From Vreelandella maris (GTDB taxonomy: Bacteria; Pseudomonadota; Gammaproteobacteria; Pseudomonadales; Halomonadaceae), in contig NZ_JABWCV010000001.1 of the NCBI RefSeq assembly GCF_013371085.1, positions 1 to 64,000 on the forward strand: DNA of 64,000 nt, given 5' to 3'. Below are positions 54,661-63,995 of the stretch, piece by piece (positions within the stretch are counted from its first letter, which is position 1; each line of letters begins with the position of its first letter). Below the pieces are notes generated by a model, which was not told the origin of the DNA, did no database searches, and worked only from the letters and a program-made list of their open reading frames with translations. The translations under genes and the position numbers were made by a program.

Positions 54661-55278
54661 ATGCCGTTGACACTGTGGCTATCACTTGCCGCTATCTGTG
54701 CCATGGGCGCTATGTCGCCGGGGCCAAGTTTGGCACTGGTGCTACGCCATACATTAGGCGGTGGTCGTTTTGTCGGTGTCACGGCAGCCATATTTCATGC
54801 GCTGGGCGTGGGATTTTACGCGCTATTGACCGTGTGGGGGTTGGGGGCATTAATTGCCGGTTTTCCGCTGCTGTTCCAACTGATTACCTGGTGCGGCGCC
54901 GCTTATTTGGCATGGCTGGGGATTAAAGCGTTGCGCGCCGGTCAAGCGGGCGCCTTACAGCCGGTAGTGATGACCACTAACCGGGGCCAAGCAGCCAAAG
55001 AGGGCGTGCTCGTCGCGTTAGGTAACCCTAAGCTAATCCTCTTTTTTGTCGCCCTGCTAAGTCAGTTTGTAACACCGGGCATGAGTGCGGTGGCCAAAGC
55101 TATAATAGTGCTAACAGCGATGATTATTGATGGTGGTTGGTACGTGTTGGTGGCTGTGTTGCTTTCCCACTCACGCATTTTGCCTTGGCTGCAACAGCGT
55201 GCCCACTGGATTAACCGCATTACAGGGGTACTGCTGATCGCGCTGGCACTAAGAGTGGTCGCTGGGCCGCTGGTGTAA
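54661..55278 (+). CDS. LysE/RhtB-family amino acid exporter
   Basis: A 205-residue inner-membrane protein with about six helices. MGAMSPGPSLALVLRHTLGG near the start is the family signature, followed by GAAYLAWLGIKALRAG and ALGNPKLILFFVALLSQFV. It exports amino acids such as lysine, threonine or homoserine lactone; the substrate is not clear. AAGGAG lies 8 bases before the ATG at 54661. Confidence 0.9.
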   Translation: MPLTLWLSLAAICAMGAMSPGPSLALVLRHTLGGGRFVGVTAAIFHALGVGFYALLTVWGLGALIAGFPLLFQLITWCGAAYLAWLGIKALRAGQAGALQPVVMTTNRGQAAKEGVLVALGNPKLILFFVALLSQFVTPGMSAVAKAIIVLTAMIIDGGWYVLVAVLLSHSRILPWLQQRAHWINRITGVLLIALALRVVAGPLV

Positions 55279-55336
55279 AAAGTAGAGTCGTGGCATGGTG
55301 ATAGCTATGCCGTTTGAGGTTTTGTGGGGTCGAGTG

Positions 55337-55828
55337 ATGCAAATTTACGACCAAGACTGCTATACCCACCAAGGGCTGCCGTTCAACCTACGCGCGCTGC
55401 GTGGCCAAGTACTGCTGGTAGTCAACGTTGCCAGCCAATGTGGCTTTACCCCACAGTTAGGCGAGCTGGAAGCGCTTTATCAGCGCTATCGAGACCGGGG
55501 GTTTACCGTGCTTGGTTTCCCCTGCAACCAGTTTGGCCGCCAGTCACCCGAGAGCGCACAGGCCTTTTGCCAGTTTGGGGAACAGAAATTTGGGGTGAGT
55601 TTTCCGCTGATGGAGAAGGTAAACGTCAATGGCAGCCAGGCCCATCCTCTGTTTTGCTGGCTTAAACGTGAAGCGCCCGGTGTGATGGGGACCCAATTGA
55701 TTAAGTGGAATTTCACCAAATTCTTAGTAGGCCGCGATGGTAAAGTGATTGCGCGCTTTGGGCCCCGCGACCATGGGAGCCCGCTGCGTCTGGCATTAGA
55801 GCAAGCGCTGGATCAAGCCTACCCATAA
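55337..55828 (+). CDS. glutathione peroxidase family protein
   Basis: A 163-residue thiol peroxidase. The peroxidatic Cys35 lies in VASQCGFTPQ, the Gln in GFPCNQFGRQ and the Trp in IKWNFTKFLV complete the catalytic set. A second Cys in FPCNQFG and one in AFCQFGE fit the thioredoxin-linked, non-selenocysteine type. The ATG at 55337 is preferred since the family starts a few residues before IYDQ. The upstream in-frame ATG at 55295 adds an unrelated leader. Confidence 0.9.
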   Translation: MQIYDQDCYTHQGLPFNLRALRGQVLLVVNVASQCGFTPQLGELEALYQRYRDRGFTVLGFPCNQFGRQSPESAQAFCQFGEQKFGVSFPLMEKVNVNGSQAHPLFCWLKREAPGVMGTQLIKWNFTKFLVGRDGKVIARFGPRDHGSPLRLALEQALDQAYP

Positions 55829-55872
55829 CGCTAGTCTGTACAACAAGAGTGAGACTGCCTGAAAAAGTCAGC

Positions 55873-56259
55873 CTAAATCTGCTCTCCCCTCGCAACAGCG
55901 ACACGGTTCATTAGCGCATTCCAGCGGTGGCGAACCATCATCGTGGTCAACCCCGAAAACAGCGCCCAGCTTTTGCGCCGCCAGCCCTTCAAGCGCATGT
56001 TGTGATTAACCAACTGCTTCATCAGCTTATAATCGTCAAATTGTCGCCACTCGCTGGCGATTGAAAGCTGGTGGCGAGACATCACCGGGGCCATTTCCAA
56101 GCGAAACATCCACTCAAGTTCATTGAGGGTCATATCGTAGCGCTGCACGACCTCTACCATATGGGCGTAATCGCGTTCGCTGGGTTCACGATCAAGCCAC
56201 AGCGGGGCTAGCGCTAGCCAAAGGTCACCACGTTCATCTACTAGCTGCTGTGCATTCAT
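55873..56259 (-). CDS. hypothetical 128-residue helical protein
   Basis: A soluble protein rich in Trp and Arg. DLWLALAPLWLDREPSERDY and YDMTLNELEWMFRLEMAPV look like packed helices, and the basic C-terminal part (RLKGWRRKSWALFSG) may touch membrane or nucleic acid. The ATG at 56257-56259 has GAGGC upstream and is preferred to earlier codons. I recognise no family with certainty. Confidence 0.65.
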   Translation of the reverse strand: MNAQQLVDERGDLWLALAPLWLDREPSERDYAHMVEVVQRYDMTLNELEWMFRLEMAPVMSRHQLSIASEWRQFDDYKLMKQLVNHNMRLKGWRRKSWALFSGLTTMMVRHRWNALMNRVAVARGEQI

Positions 56260-56466
56260 GGTCGCCTCATTGGAAAAGTCGGTGCTTAGGCAACTATCGT
56301 GACGTGAAAGCGCCCCTAGCTCAAGGGCGGACAATAGCGCACGGCTACACATTAGCTCAAGAGCGGACACACGGCACGGAGACAGCTAGAATAGCCCCAC
56401 TGAGTCAAAAAGTTGCCTTGGCAGGGCGACGTTGGTAACCAAATCAATCCTATAACGAGGTTCAAT

Positions 56467-57678
56467 GTGATTATTAAACCCAAAGTGCGCGGCTTTATTT
56501 GTACCACCACTCACCCCATTGGCTGTGAGCAGAACGTTCGCGAGCAGATTGAAGCGACCCGTGCCCGCGGTTTGGATAAACAAGCTGGCCCGAAAAAAGT
56601 GTTGGTAATAGGGGCTTCGAGTGGCTATGGCTTGGCCGCCCGTATTACCGCGGCGTTTGGCTATGGGGCCGATACGCTAGGCGTCTTCTTTGAAAAGCCC
56701 GCCACCGATAAAAAGCCGGGTACTGCCGGTTGGTACAACAGTGCGGCTTTCGATAAGTTTGCCAAGCAGGAAGGGCTTTACAGCAAGTCGATTAATGGCG
56801 ATGCGTTTTCCCATGAAGCGCGGGAAAAAGCCATTGAACTGATCAAGCAAGACATGGGTGAGATCGATCTGGTGGTCTACTCGCTGGCATCGCCCGTGCG
56901 TAAACTGCCGGACAGCGGCGAGCTGAAGCGTTCCAGCCTGAAGCCGATTGGCGAAACCTACCGTGCCACCGCAATCGACACTAATAAAGACGCGATTATC
57001 GAAGCGGAAGTAGAGCCTGCTACCCAGCAAGAGATCGACGATACCATTACCGTCATGGGTGGCGAAGATTGGGAGTTGTGGATGGAAGCGCTCGATCAAG
57101 CGGGCGTGTTGGCGAAAGGCGCACGCAGTGTGGCATTTAGCTATATCGGTACCGAAATCACCTGGCCGATCTACTGGCATGGCGCGTTAGGTAAAGCCAA
57201 GGAAGACCTGGATCGCGCTGCCGCGGCAATCGACAGCAAATTAAAAGCGAGCGGCGGTGGCGCCAACGTTGCTGTATTGAAGTCGGTCGTTACCCAGGCG
57301 AGTGCGGCGATTCCGGTGATGCCGCTGTATATCGCCATGGTCTATCGCATCATGAAAGAGCAGGGGCTGCACGAAGGCACTATTGATCAATTGAACCGCC
57401 TATTCGGTGAGCACCTCTACTCAGCTCAAGGACAGCGGGGCGAACTCGTGACGGATGAAGCTGGGCGTCTGCGTTTGGATGACTGGGAGCTGCGTGACGA
57501 CGTTCAACAAGCTTGTCAGGATCTATGGCCAGAGGTGACCACCGAGAACTTGTTCGACATTACCGACTATGCTGGTTATAAGCACGAATTCTTGAAGCTG
57601 TTTGGTTTCGAGCGTGACGACGTAGATTACGATGCTGACGTCAATCCAGAGGTTACGTTCGATGTCGTCAATCTGTAA
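56467..57678 (+). CDS. fabV: enoyl-[acyl-carrier-protein] reductase FabV
   Basis: Carries out the last reduction step of fatty acid elongation, or reduces trans-2-enoyl-CoA, with NADH. From the GTG at 56467 it is 403 residues, the family size. The cofactor motif [16 protein letters not shown] is at about 46-61 and the active-site Y-x8-K is seen in [10 protein letters not shown]. FabV enzymes are naturally triclosan-tolerant. The GTG is supported by CGAGG 6 bases upstream and by the family N-terminus [10 protein letters not shown]. An overlapping ATG two bases earlier is out of frame. Confidence 0.93.
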   Translation: MIIKPKVRGFICTTTHPIGCEQNVREQIEATRARGLDKQAGPKKVLVIGASSGYGLAARITAAFGYGADTLGVFFEKPATDKKPGTAGWYNSAAFDKFAKQEGLYSKSINGDAFSHEAREKAIELIKQDMGEIDLVVYSLASPVRKLPDSGELKRSSLKPIGETYRATAIDTNKDAIIEAEVEPATQQEIDDTITVMGGEDWELWMEALDQAGVLAKGARSVAFSYIGTEITWPIYWHGALGKAKEDLDRAAAAIDSKLKASGGGANVAVLKSVVTQASAAIPVMPLYIAMVYRIMKEQGLHEGTIDQLNRLFGEHLYSAQGQRGELVTDEAGRLRLDDWELRDDVQQACQDLWPEVTTENLFDITDYAGYKHEFLKLFGFERDDVDYDADVNPEVTFDVVNL

Positions 57679-57732
57679 GTCATTCACCTAGGCGTTAGTG
57701 ACGCCTATTCGACCGGAACGCGGGAGGTGTTT

Positions 57733-57948
57733 ATGGATACTAAGGAAAGCAAAACCCCGGAAGAACAGAAAGAGCACATCATTGGTGAGCGGGTGCCTGA
57801 GGATCTTGAATCTTCCAAGCCACATCTTCAGCCTGAAGCCAAGAAGCGCCCCGGCGGGATGTATAAGTTACTCCCGCTGGTGATTATCATTCTTGGTGTG
57901 ATCGTGGTGAGCATTATTGTGTTAGGTATTATTAATCGGGGTAACTAG
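57733..57948 (+). CDS. small single-span membrane protein
   Basis: A 71-residue protein with a charged N-terminal half and one C-terminal helix (LPLVIIILGVIVVSIIVLGI), so it should be tail-anchored with the N-terminus in the cytoplasm. GGGAGG lies 7 bases before the ATG at 57733, and a GTG at 57727 is too close to that site. A terminator follows. No function is known to me. Confidence 0.7.
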   Translation: MDTKESKTPEEQKEHIIGERVPEDLESSKPHLQPEAKKRPGGMYKLLPLVIIILGVIVVSIIVLGIINRGN

Positions 57949-57968
57949 CCAGTCACCACGCTGACGTA

Positions 57969-58000
57969 TTGCCGGGCCGAGCGCCCGGCAATTTTGTTTT
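57969..58000 (+). terminator. intrinsic terminator after small membrane protein
   Basis: A 9-bp stem (TTGCCGGGC / GCCCGGCAA) with a 5-base loop is followed by TTTTGTTTT. Confidence 0.85.
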
Positions 58001-58142
58001 GGCAAGGGCGCTTAATGTTTAGAAGAAGGCTTATTACTTTCAACCGTTGTTAAATTTCGCCTATAAATTCGTCAAAGGGTGAAAGCTCTGCTAAGAAAGG
58101 AAGAGGTTATAATAAGTTAATACCTTTCAAGCGGGAGGATAT

Positions 58143-58397
58143 ATGACACGAGTAGCACGCGTGGAGCCTATCAGTAAAAAGCGAGACAATAAGCTTATTA
58201 TTTCGGGTTGGCGAGTGATAGATGTAACTGATCCTGGTGAGCCTCAGGAAATCTCTCAACATGAAACTGAACCCCAAGCCATTGAAGCTGCTCGTCGTTT
58301 TGAAGCCAAAACAGCCGAGGAGCTTGGCTCCGATCCTGATGATACTCAAGATTATGATGCGTCGGACGAACAGGCGGGTAAGCGCTTTCCTGGGTAA
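58143..58397 (+). CDS. hypothetical 84-residue hydrophilic protein
   Basis: A small soluble acidic protein: a short beta-type start (LIISGWRVIDVTD), a helix (QAIEAARRFEAKTAEEL) and an Asp-rich tail (DPDDTQDYDASDEQ). GGGAGG precedes the ATG. No family is recognised. It lies in an A/T-rich stretch between two other small genes. Confidence 0.65.
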   Translation: MTRVARVEPISKKRDNKLIISGWRVIDVTDPGEPQEISQHETEPQAIEAARRFEAKTAEELGSDPDDTQDYDASDEQAGKRFPG

Positions 58398-58586
58398 TTG
58401 CATTGCTAATTAGCTAAGAGCTAAATAGTAAAAGTGGTAGTAAATGCTTTATCTAAATAAATTATAGTTGTTGTTGGCAAGTGATTAATATTTATTAATC
58501 TTTTATAAGAAATTCGTTTTGACTTTGATTTAGTACTCTTCGGTGTACTAGCTTCTTATGTGTAAACCAACACAAGGAGAGATTGT

Positions 58587-59387
58587 ATGAAACGGACAGC
58601 ATTAGCAATTGCCATCGGTGCGGTTTGCGCAGGCTTATCAGCTGGCGTTCTTGCTCAGGAAGAGAACCAGAATGACACTGATCGAAGCAATCAAACGACC
58701 CAGCAACAAGACACAAATGCACAAGAGCAGGGTAGCAACGATGAAACTAGGGACATCAACGTTGAACAAAAGCCAGCTGAAGTAGAAGTAGAGCAAGAGA
58801 AACCTGATATCACGGTGGAGCAGTCTCAACCTAAAGTTACTATTGAGCAACCTGAGCCCAATGTGACCGTGGAAGAAGCCGAACCAAATGTCACCGTTGA
58901 GCAAACTGGCGAGCCTGAGGTGACAGTTGAGCAAGCGGAAGACGCCCAGGTCAATGTCAATGAAGACGAGCAAGAGCGCCAGCAGAATGATCAGCAGAGC
59001 GACCAAGCTGCTCAAAACCAAACTGATCAAAATGATCAGGCCGATCAAAATGACCAGTCCAACTCACTGATGTCACGTCAGGTCAGTGACTTGGAAGGGA
59101 TGACAGTGATGAATCAGGAAGACGAAGAGATCGGTGGAGTACAGCATATTGCAAAGCACGATGAGTCTGGCGATTTGTTTGCTATCGTTTCGGTAGGTGG
59201 TATTTGGGGCTTTGGCGCAACGGACATTGCGCTGCCTATCAATGACATGCAGCTTGAAAATGATCAGCTTGTTGTAAACACAAACTATGGCGAAGATGAA
59301 ATCGAAGCTTCATCTAATAATTACCAAGAAGATGAGTACAGCGAAGTGGATGGCAACATGACGCTATCTGAGGCGCAGCAACAGTAA
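58587..59387 (+). CDS. exported acidic protein with VTVEQ repeats and PRC-barrel-like domain
   Basis: A 266-residue periplasmic protein. The signal peptide (about 1-23, ending GVLA) is followed by a Gln/Asn/Asp-rich part, then about seven imperfect 8-10-residue repeats of the form x-V-T-V-E-Q-x-x-P (about 55-125), then a second Gln/Asn/Asp stretch. The C-terminal domain (about 155-265) has VSDLEGMTVMNQEDEEIGGV and FGATDIALPINDMQ, typical of PRC-barrel domains. AAGGAGA precedes the ATG. The extreme acidity suits the periplasm of a halophile. Function unknown. Confidence 0.75.
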   Translation: MKRTALAIAIGAVCAGLSAGVLAQEENQNDTDRSNQTTQQQDTNAQEQGSNDETRDINVEQKPAEVEVEQEKPDITVEQSQPKVTIEQPEPNVTVEEAEPNVTVEQTGEPEVTVEQAEDAQVNVNEDEQERQQNDQQSDQAAQNQTDQNDQADQNDQSNSLMSRQVSDLEGMTVMNQEDEEIGGVQHIAKHDESGDLFAIVSVGGIWGFGATDIALPINDMQLENDQLVVNTNYGEDEIEASSNNYQEDEYSEVDGNMTLSEAQQQ

Positions 59388-59446
59388 CGCAGCAACACTA
59401 ACAGAGGCGCTGTTTGACTCAGCCGATCTTTAGTGACTAATGATGA

Positions 59447-59475
59447 GGGCAAGGCGGATACGCCTTGCCCTTTTT
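59447..59475 (+). terminator. intrinsic terminator after PRC-barrel-like gene
   Basis: A perfect 10-bp stem (GGGCAAGGCG / CGCCTTGCCC) with loop GATA is followed by five T residues. Confidence 0.88.
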
Positions 59476-59614
59476 GGTGGCTGACCTGACGCTATTAACG
59501 CAGCGACATCTTTTTTTATGTATGAGTAACAAGCGCTGCCTTCATTTGCGCAATTGGGTAAGATGGTTATTTATCCAAGCCGATGGCGGTTTTCATGCAG
59601 TTTCCTCAATAATT

Positions 59615-60592
59615 ATGCAGTCCAATCACTTAGCGTCAAAAGCAGTGATAGCCCGTCGGCGGGTAGCGTTTATGCTACTGCCGGGGTTCTCGTTGTTGAC
59701 CCATGCCAGCGCGCTGGAGCCGCTGCAAATGGCGAACCAGTTGAGCGGGCAGATGCTTTATCACACCGTTACGTTAAGCTTGAACGACGAACCAGTACGC
59801 AGCGGTGCACAGCTTTCTCTGATCGCACAGCATGAGCTGGGTACAGCGCTGGGGCCGCTTGATTTGTTACTGATATGCGCGCCCACGCCGCTTCCCTATA
59901 CGTTGCCAGCAAAGCTCAATGAGTGGTTGCGCGGCCACCAGGGGCGCGGTGTGGCGCTTGGCGGTTTGGCCGGGGGGACGGAAGTGTTGGCTCGCTGTGG
60001 GTTGTTGGAAGGCTATCGTGCCACGCTGCCATGGCAGCGCTTTGAGGCGTTTGCGCAAGCCTACCCGCAAGTTACCCTTTCCCAGCAGTTGTTTGAAATT
60101 GACCGCGACCGACTTACCTGCGCCGGTGGTACGGCGGCGATGGATCTGATGCTGACGCTGATAGGTCAGCACCACGGCGCACGCTTGGCAGAGCAGGTCT
60201 CGGAACAGTTCGTGTGTGATCGCATTCGGCTGGCGGACGAGCGTCAGCATGTGCCGCTACGCACCCGACTGGGCCATGCGCCCAAAAGCCTGATAGATGC
60301 CGTGACGCTGATGGAAGCCAATATCGAGGAGCCGCTCTCGACCCTTGAGCTGGCCGAGCACCTGGGAATTTCCCGGCGCCAGCTGGAGCGGCTATTCAAG
60401 AAGTATCTACAGGCGGTACCAAGCCGGTACTATCTCGATTTACGCCTGCAGGAAGCGCGCAAACAACTGCGAGAGAGTGACCGGCCGGTAGGCGATATCG
60501 CTTTCGCTACCGGTTTTTCCTCCGGCGCGCATTTTTCCACCGCCTACCGAAATCATTTTGGCATGACACCAAGAGAAGAGCGCCTAAATTAG
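59615..60592 (+). CDS. GlxA/ArgR-like AraC-family transcription regulator
   Basis: A 325-residue regulator. The N-terminal class I amidotransferase-like sensor domain (about 15-185, FMLLPGFSLLTHASALEPLQ) is followed by a C-terminal AraC helix-turn-helix pair (about 225-325; LELAEHLGISRRQLERLFKK and DIAFATGFSSGAHFSTAYR). The overall build and MEANIEEPLSTLELAEHLG resemble ArgR of Pseudomonas, which activates arginine catabolism, and the ast genes lie 1.1 kb downstream. The ATG at 59615 is used; earlier in-frame codons read through the preceding terminator. Control of ast is inferred. Confidence 0.83.
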   Translation: MQSNHLASKAVIARRRVAFMLLPGFSLLTHASALEPLQMANQLSGQMLYHTVTLSLNDEPVRSGAQLSLIAQHELGTALGPLDLLLICAPTPLPYTLPAKLNEWLRGHQGRGVALGGLAGGTEVLARCGLLEGYRATLPWQRFEAFAQAYPQVTLSQQLFEIDRDRLTCAGGTAAMDLMLTLIGQHHGARLAEQVSEQFVCDRIRLADERQHVPLRTRLGHAPKSLIDAVTLMEANIEEPLSTLELAEHLGISRRQLERLFKKYLQAVPSRYYLDLRLQEARKQLRESDRPVGDIAFATGFSSGAHFSTAYRNHFGMTPREERLN

Positions 60593-60625
60593 AAAGGTAT
60601 GATTAGAAAGATAAGATTATAAGGC

Positions 60626-61420
60626 TCAGGTTAACGTATCGACAATGCCGCCTTCCACGCGCAGCGCCGCGCCCGTGGTGGCGCTCGCTTGGGTCGATGC
60701 GGCATAGACGCTCATGCTGGCCACTTCCTCAGGTGTTGCTAAGCGCTGGATGATGGAAGAAGGGCGGTTCTCTTTGACAAAACGCGCTTCCATCTCCTGC
60801 TGAGAAATGCCTTCTTTCTCTGCCATTTCACCAATCATCGTGAGCACGCCTTCAGAGCGCGTTGGCCCAGGCAAGATAGCGTTGACGGTTACCTGCGTGC
60901 CGCTGAGCACTTTGGCCAGCCCGCGCGAAACCGATAAAAGCGCCGATTTGGTCATGCCGTAATGCACCATCTCTGTGGGGATGTTGATGCCCGATTCACT
61001 GGAGATAAACTGGATGCGGCCCCAGTCGCGGTCGCGCATGCCCTGGGCATAGTGGCGCGAAAGGCGCACCGCACTCATGATATTAATATCGAAAAATTGC
61101 TGCCAAGTGGCGTCATCAACCTCGAAGAAATCTTGCGGGCCAAAAATACCCACATTATTGATAAGGATATCTGCGCTGGGTTGCTGCTGGATCAATGTTT
61201 GGCAGCCTTCAGCGGTGCCGAGATCGGCGGCCACGCCTTCTACCTGAGCATTTGGGGCATCCTGTTTAATGCTGGCTATTGCCTCATCCACCCGTGCCTG
61301 CGAACGGCCTGTGACGACAACCTTAGCGCCAGCGTTGGCAAGCCCTTGGGCAATCGCAAAACCGATACCCGCCGTCGAGCCGGTAATGATGGCGTGCTTA
61401 CCGCTTAGATCAATTTTCAT
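60626..61420 (-). CDS. short-chain dehydrogenase/reductase
   Basis: A 264-residue cytoplasmic SDR. The cofactor motif TGSTAGIG is at 13-20 and NNVG at 88-91. The catalytic Ser lies at about 140-143 (FISSESG), with Tyr154 and Lys158 in YGMTK. The Arg after the second strand (TGRSQAR) suggests NADP+. It lies on the opposite strand between the AraC regulator and astC, without an obvious link to arginine use. The substrate is unknown. Confidence 0.87.
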   Translation of the reverse strand: MKIDLSGKHAIITGSTAGIGFAIAQGLANAGAKVVVTGRSQARVDEAIASIKQDAPNAQVEGVAADLGTAEGCQTLIQQQPSADILINNVGIFGPQDFFEVDDATWQQFFDINIMSAVRLSRHYAQGMRDRDWGRIQFISSESGINIPTEMVHYGMTKSALLSVSRGLAKVLSGTQVTVNAILPGPTRSEGVLTMIGEMAEKEGISQQEMEARFVKENRPSSIIQRLATPEEVASMSVYAASTQASATTGAALRVEGGIVDTLT

Positions 61421-61677
61421 AGGGTGTACTCCTCTCTTCCTGAGTGTCAGTACGTCGCGATAGCTATCTATTCAAGACGCTCTATACGAGACGCTCGATC
61501 CAGCTATGACGTTATCGCTTGCCAATAAGTATGGGGGGCTTATAGCGTACTTCAAGGCGTTAACGCGGCTGAGCAGGCGCCGCTATTCATAATTTGCCGT
61601 CCCATTACTGAAAGCGGTTAACCACGTTGGCCGCTTATACTGTTTTCATTCCTTTCCTCCAGCGGAGATAGCGTCCC

Positions 61678-62892
61678 ATGAGCCATACCCCGAGCCGTCA
61701 AGATTACGACCACTACATGACGCCGAACTACTCACCGCAGCAGGTTATTCCCGTGCGCGGCGAAGGTAGCCGCTTGTGGGATCAGCAGGGGCGGGAATAT
61801 ATCGATTTCGCCGGTGGCATCGCTGTCAACTCACTGGGCCACTGTCACCCGGTGCTCGTTAATGCGCTAAAAGAGCAGGGCGAAAAGCTGTGGCATCTCT
61901 CTAATGTATTTACCAACGAGCCCGCGTTGAACCTGGCCAAAACGCTGGTCGAACGCACCTTCGCTGACAAAGTGTTTTTATGCTCTTCCGGTGGTGAAGC
62001 CAATGAAGCCGCGCTGAAGTTGGCACGCCGCTGGGCGGTTGATAACCACGGTGAACAGAAAGATAAGATCATCTCGTTTTATCAATCCTTTCACGGCCGC
62101 ACCTTTTTCACCGTGAGTGTCGGTGGTCAGCCTAAATACTCTCAGGGTTTCGGCCCGGTGCCGGGCGGCATTCATCACGCCAACTACAACGACCTGGAAA
62201 GCGTTCGTGCACTAATGGGCGACGACACCTGCGCGATCATGGTTGAGCCCATGCAGGGCGAGGGCGGCATCGTGCCCGCAACACAAGCATTTCTCCAGGG
62301 CCTGCGCGATCTGTGTGACGAACATAACGCGCTGTTGATTTTTGACGAGGTGCAAACTGGCGTGGGTCGCAGCGGTGAACTCTACGCTTACAAGAACTAC
62401 GGCATTACGCCGGATATCCTGACCAGCGCCAAGTCGCTGGGCGGCGGTTTCCCCATTGGCGCCATGCTGGCCACCGATGACGTCGCCAAGTCACTGGTCA
62501 TTGGCACTCACGGCTCTACCTACGGCGGTAACGCGTTGGCGTCTGCCGTGGCACTGGCAGCCGTCGAGTTCATCGACACCCCAGACGTGCTGGAAGGGGT
62601 GAAAAAGCGCCACGACCTGTTCCGCGAGCACCTGGAAACCATCAACCGCAAGCACGGCGTGTTTAAAGAAATTCGTGGTATGGGACTGTTAATAGGTGCC
62701 CAGATGTCGGATGCCTATGAAGGCCGCGCCAAGGACATTCTGCCGCTGGCTATCGAAGAGGGCTTGATGGCCCTGATTGCAGGACCCAATGTACTGCGCA
62801 TGGCACCTTCGCTGGTGATTCCCGAAGCGGATATCGCCGAGGGCATGGCTCGGCTAGAGCGTGCCATTGAGCGGCTAGTTGCCTCAGCATGA
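61678..62892 (+). CDS. astC: succinylornithine transaminase (AstC/ArgD family)
   Basis: A PLP-dependent aminotransferase of 404 residues. It converts succinylornithine to succinylglutamate semialdehyde in the arginine succinyltransferase pathway, and can usually also act as acetylornithine aminotransferase. PLP-binding Lys252 lies in [16 protein letters not shown]. The Asp of DEVQTGVGR (223-231) binds the pyridine nitrogen. It overlaps or abuts astA, which fixes the catabolic assignment over argD. GGAG lies 9 bases before the ATG. Confidence 0.9.
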   Translation: MSHTPSRQDYDHYMTPNYSPQQVIPVRGEGSRLWDQQGREYIDFAGGIAVNSLGHCHPVLVNALKEQGEKLWHLSNVFTNEPALNLAKTLVERTFADKVFLCSSGGEANEAALKLARRWAVDNHGEQKDKIISFYQSFHGRTFFTVSVGGQPKYSQGFGPVPGGIHHANYNDLESVRALMGDDTCAIMVEPMQGEGGIVPATQAFLQGLRDLCDEHNALLIFDEVQTGVGRSGELYAYKNYGITPDILTSAKSLGGGFPIGAMLATDDVAKSLVIGTHGSTYGGNALASAVALAAVEFIDTPDVLEGVKKRHDLFREHLETINRKHGVFKEIRGMGLLIGAQMSDAYEGRAKDILPLAIEEGLMALIAGPNVLRMAPSLVIPEADIAEGMARLERAIERLVASA

Positions 62893-62930
62893 GTGAGCAG
62901 CCTACTGGGTTAACAGAGGGGGCGTCGAAG

Positions 62931-63995
62931 ATGCTGGTAGTGCGACCCGTTAAAGCGTCGGATCTCCCGGCGCTCGAACAGTTGGCTGAGCATGCAGTGC
63001 CCAGGTTGACCAACTTGCCTGCCAATCGCGAGCGGCTTCAGGAGCGCATCGCGCGCTCCCAGGAGGCTTTCAATGGCGAGGTCGAGTTTCCAGAAAACGA
63101 GCACTATACCTTTGTGCTCGCTGACGATAGTCGTGAGGAAGTGTTGGGAACGGCCACTATCCGTGCCCAGGCAGGTGCCAATGAGGCTTACTACACCTAT
63201 CGTCAGGAAACGCTGATTCACGCCTCGCAGCAGTTGAATGTGCGTCGTGAAGTTCAGACACTGGCACTTTCCCACGAAGTCTCCGATGCCACCCTGCTGT
63301 GCGCTTTTTCGCTGAATCCCCGCTATAAGGGCACCAGTGCCGAGAATCTGCTGCGTCGGGCGCGGTTGATGTTTATTGCCCAGTATCCTGAGCGCTTTTC
63401 GCGCATCCTGGCAGTCGCGTTCCCCGGCTACCTGGATACTCGCGGTGAATCGCCGTTTTGGGAAAGCGTCGGCAGGCACTTCTTTGCCCGCAGCTTCCAG
63501 GACATCAACCACATTGCAGGCGTACGCTCGAAAAGCTTTATCGCCGAAGTGATGCCCCAATTCCCGCTCTACCTGCCGCTCTTGACGCCCCAGGCGAGGG
63601 CCGCGATTGGGCGTGAACACCCCGCCCATGAAGAGGCCCTGGAAGAGATGCTGGCGGAAGGCTTTGTGCGTTCTCGCCATGTGGATATTTTCGACGCCGG
63701 GCCGATTGTTAAAGCCGAGCGTGACCGGCTGGAAACCTTTCGCCGCGCCGCCTGGCACCCGGTGCGCATTCGACCTGAACACGCCTTGCCCGACGCCGAA
63801 CCGGCGATGATTGCCAACCAGAAGCTGGTGGATTTCCGCTGTATCGTTGCGCGTTATGCGTTGTCGCCCACGGGCCAGTTGATGCTCTCGTCGGAGCACG
63901 CCGAGCGGCTAGGCGTTTCGGAAGGGCGCGCCGTGCTGGCCGCACCGCTTACCTTACCCGCCGCGGTGGACGCGCTCGATGAAGGAGAAATGTAA
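62931..63995 (+). CDS. astA: arginine N-succinyltransferase AstA
   Basis: Transfers succinate from succinyl-CoA to the alpha-amino group of arginine, the first step of the AST route that yields glutamate and succinate. The 354-residue protein opens MLVVRPVKASDLPALEQLA, which aligns with E. coli AstA. LSLNPRYKG-type and FPGYLDTRGESPFWESVGRH segments are characteristic. Two starts are possible: ATG 62889 overlaps the astC stop by 4 bases, and ATG 62931 has a GAGGGGG site about 9 bases upstream and fits the family N-terminus; I prefer the latter. The next gene starts on the last base of its stop codon. Confidence 0.9.
   Translation: MLVVRPVKASDLPALEQLAEHAVPRLTNLPANRERLQERIARSQEAFNGEVEFPENEHYTFVLADDSREEVLGTATIRAQAGANEAYYTYRQETLIHASQQLNVRREVQTLALSHEVSDATLLCAFSLNPRYKGTSAENLLRRARLMFIAQYPERFSRILAVAFPGYLDTRGESPFWESVGRHFFARSFQDINHIAGVRSKSFIAEVMPQFPLYLPLLTPQARAAIGREHPAHEEALEEMLAEGFVRSRHVDIFDAGPIVKAERDRLETFRRAAWHPVRIRPEHALPDAEPAMIANQKLVDFRCIVARYALSPTGQLMLSSEHAERLGVSEGRAVLAAPLTLPAAVDALDEGEM

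Noticed and set aside
57689..57707. Hairpin TAGGCGT / ACGCCTA between fabV and the small membrane protein gene as a terminator
   Set aside because: Stem of only 7 bp, no T run, and the next gene's ribosome-binding site follows closely.
61678..62892. argD (biosynthetic acetylornithine aminotransferase)
   Set aside because: The sequence alone cannot separate the two, but the adjoining astA gene makes the catabolic astC role more likely.
62910..63899. Long open frame of 329 codons on the minus strand opposite astA
   Set aside because: It is the antisense shadow of a clearly recognisable AstA. Its composition (His/Arg/Gln-rich) is not protein-like and it has no ribosome binding site.
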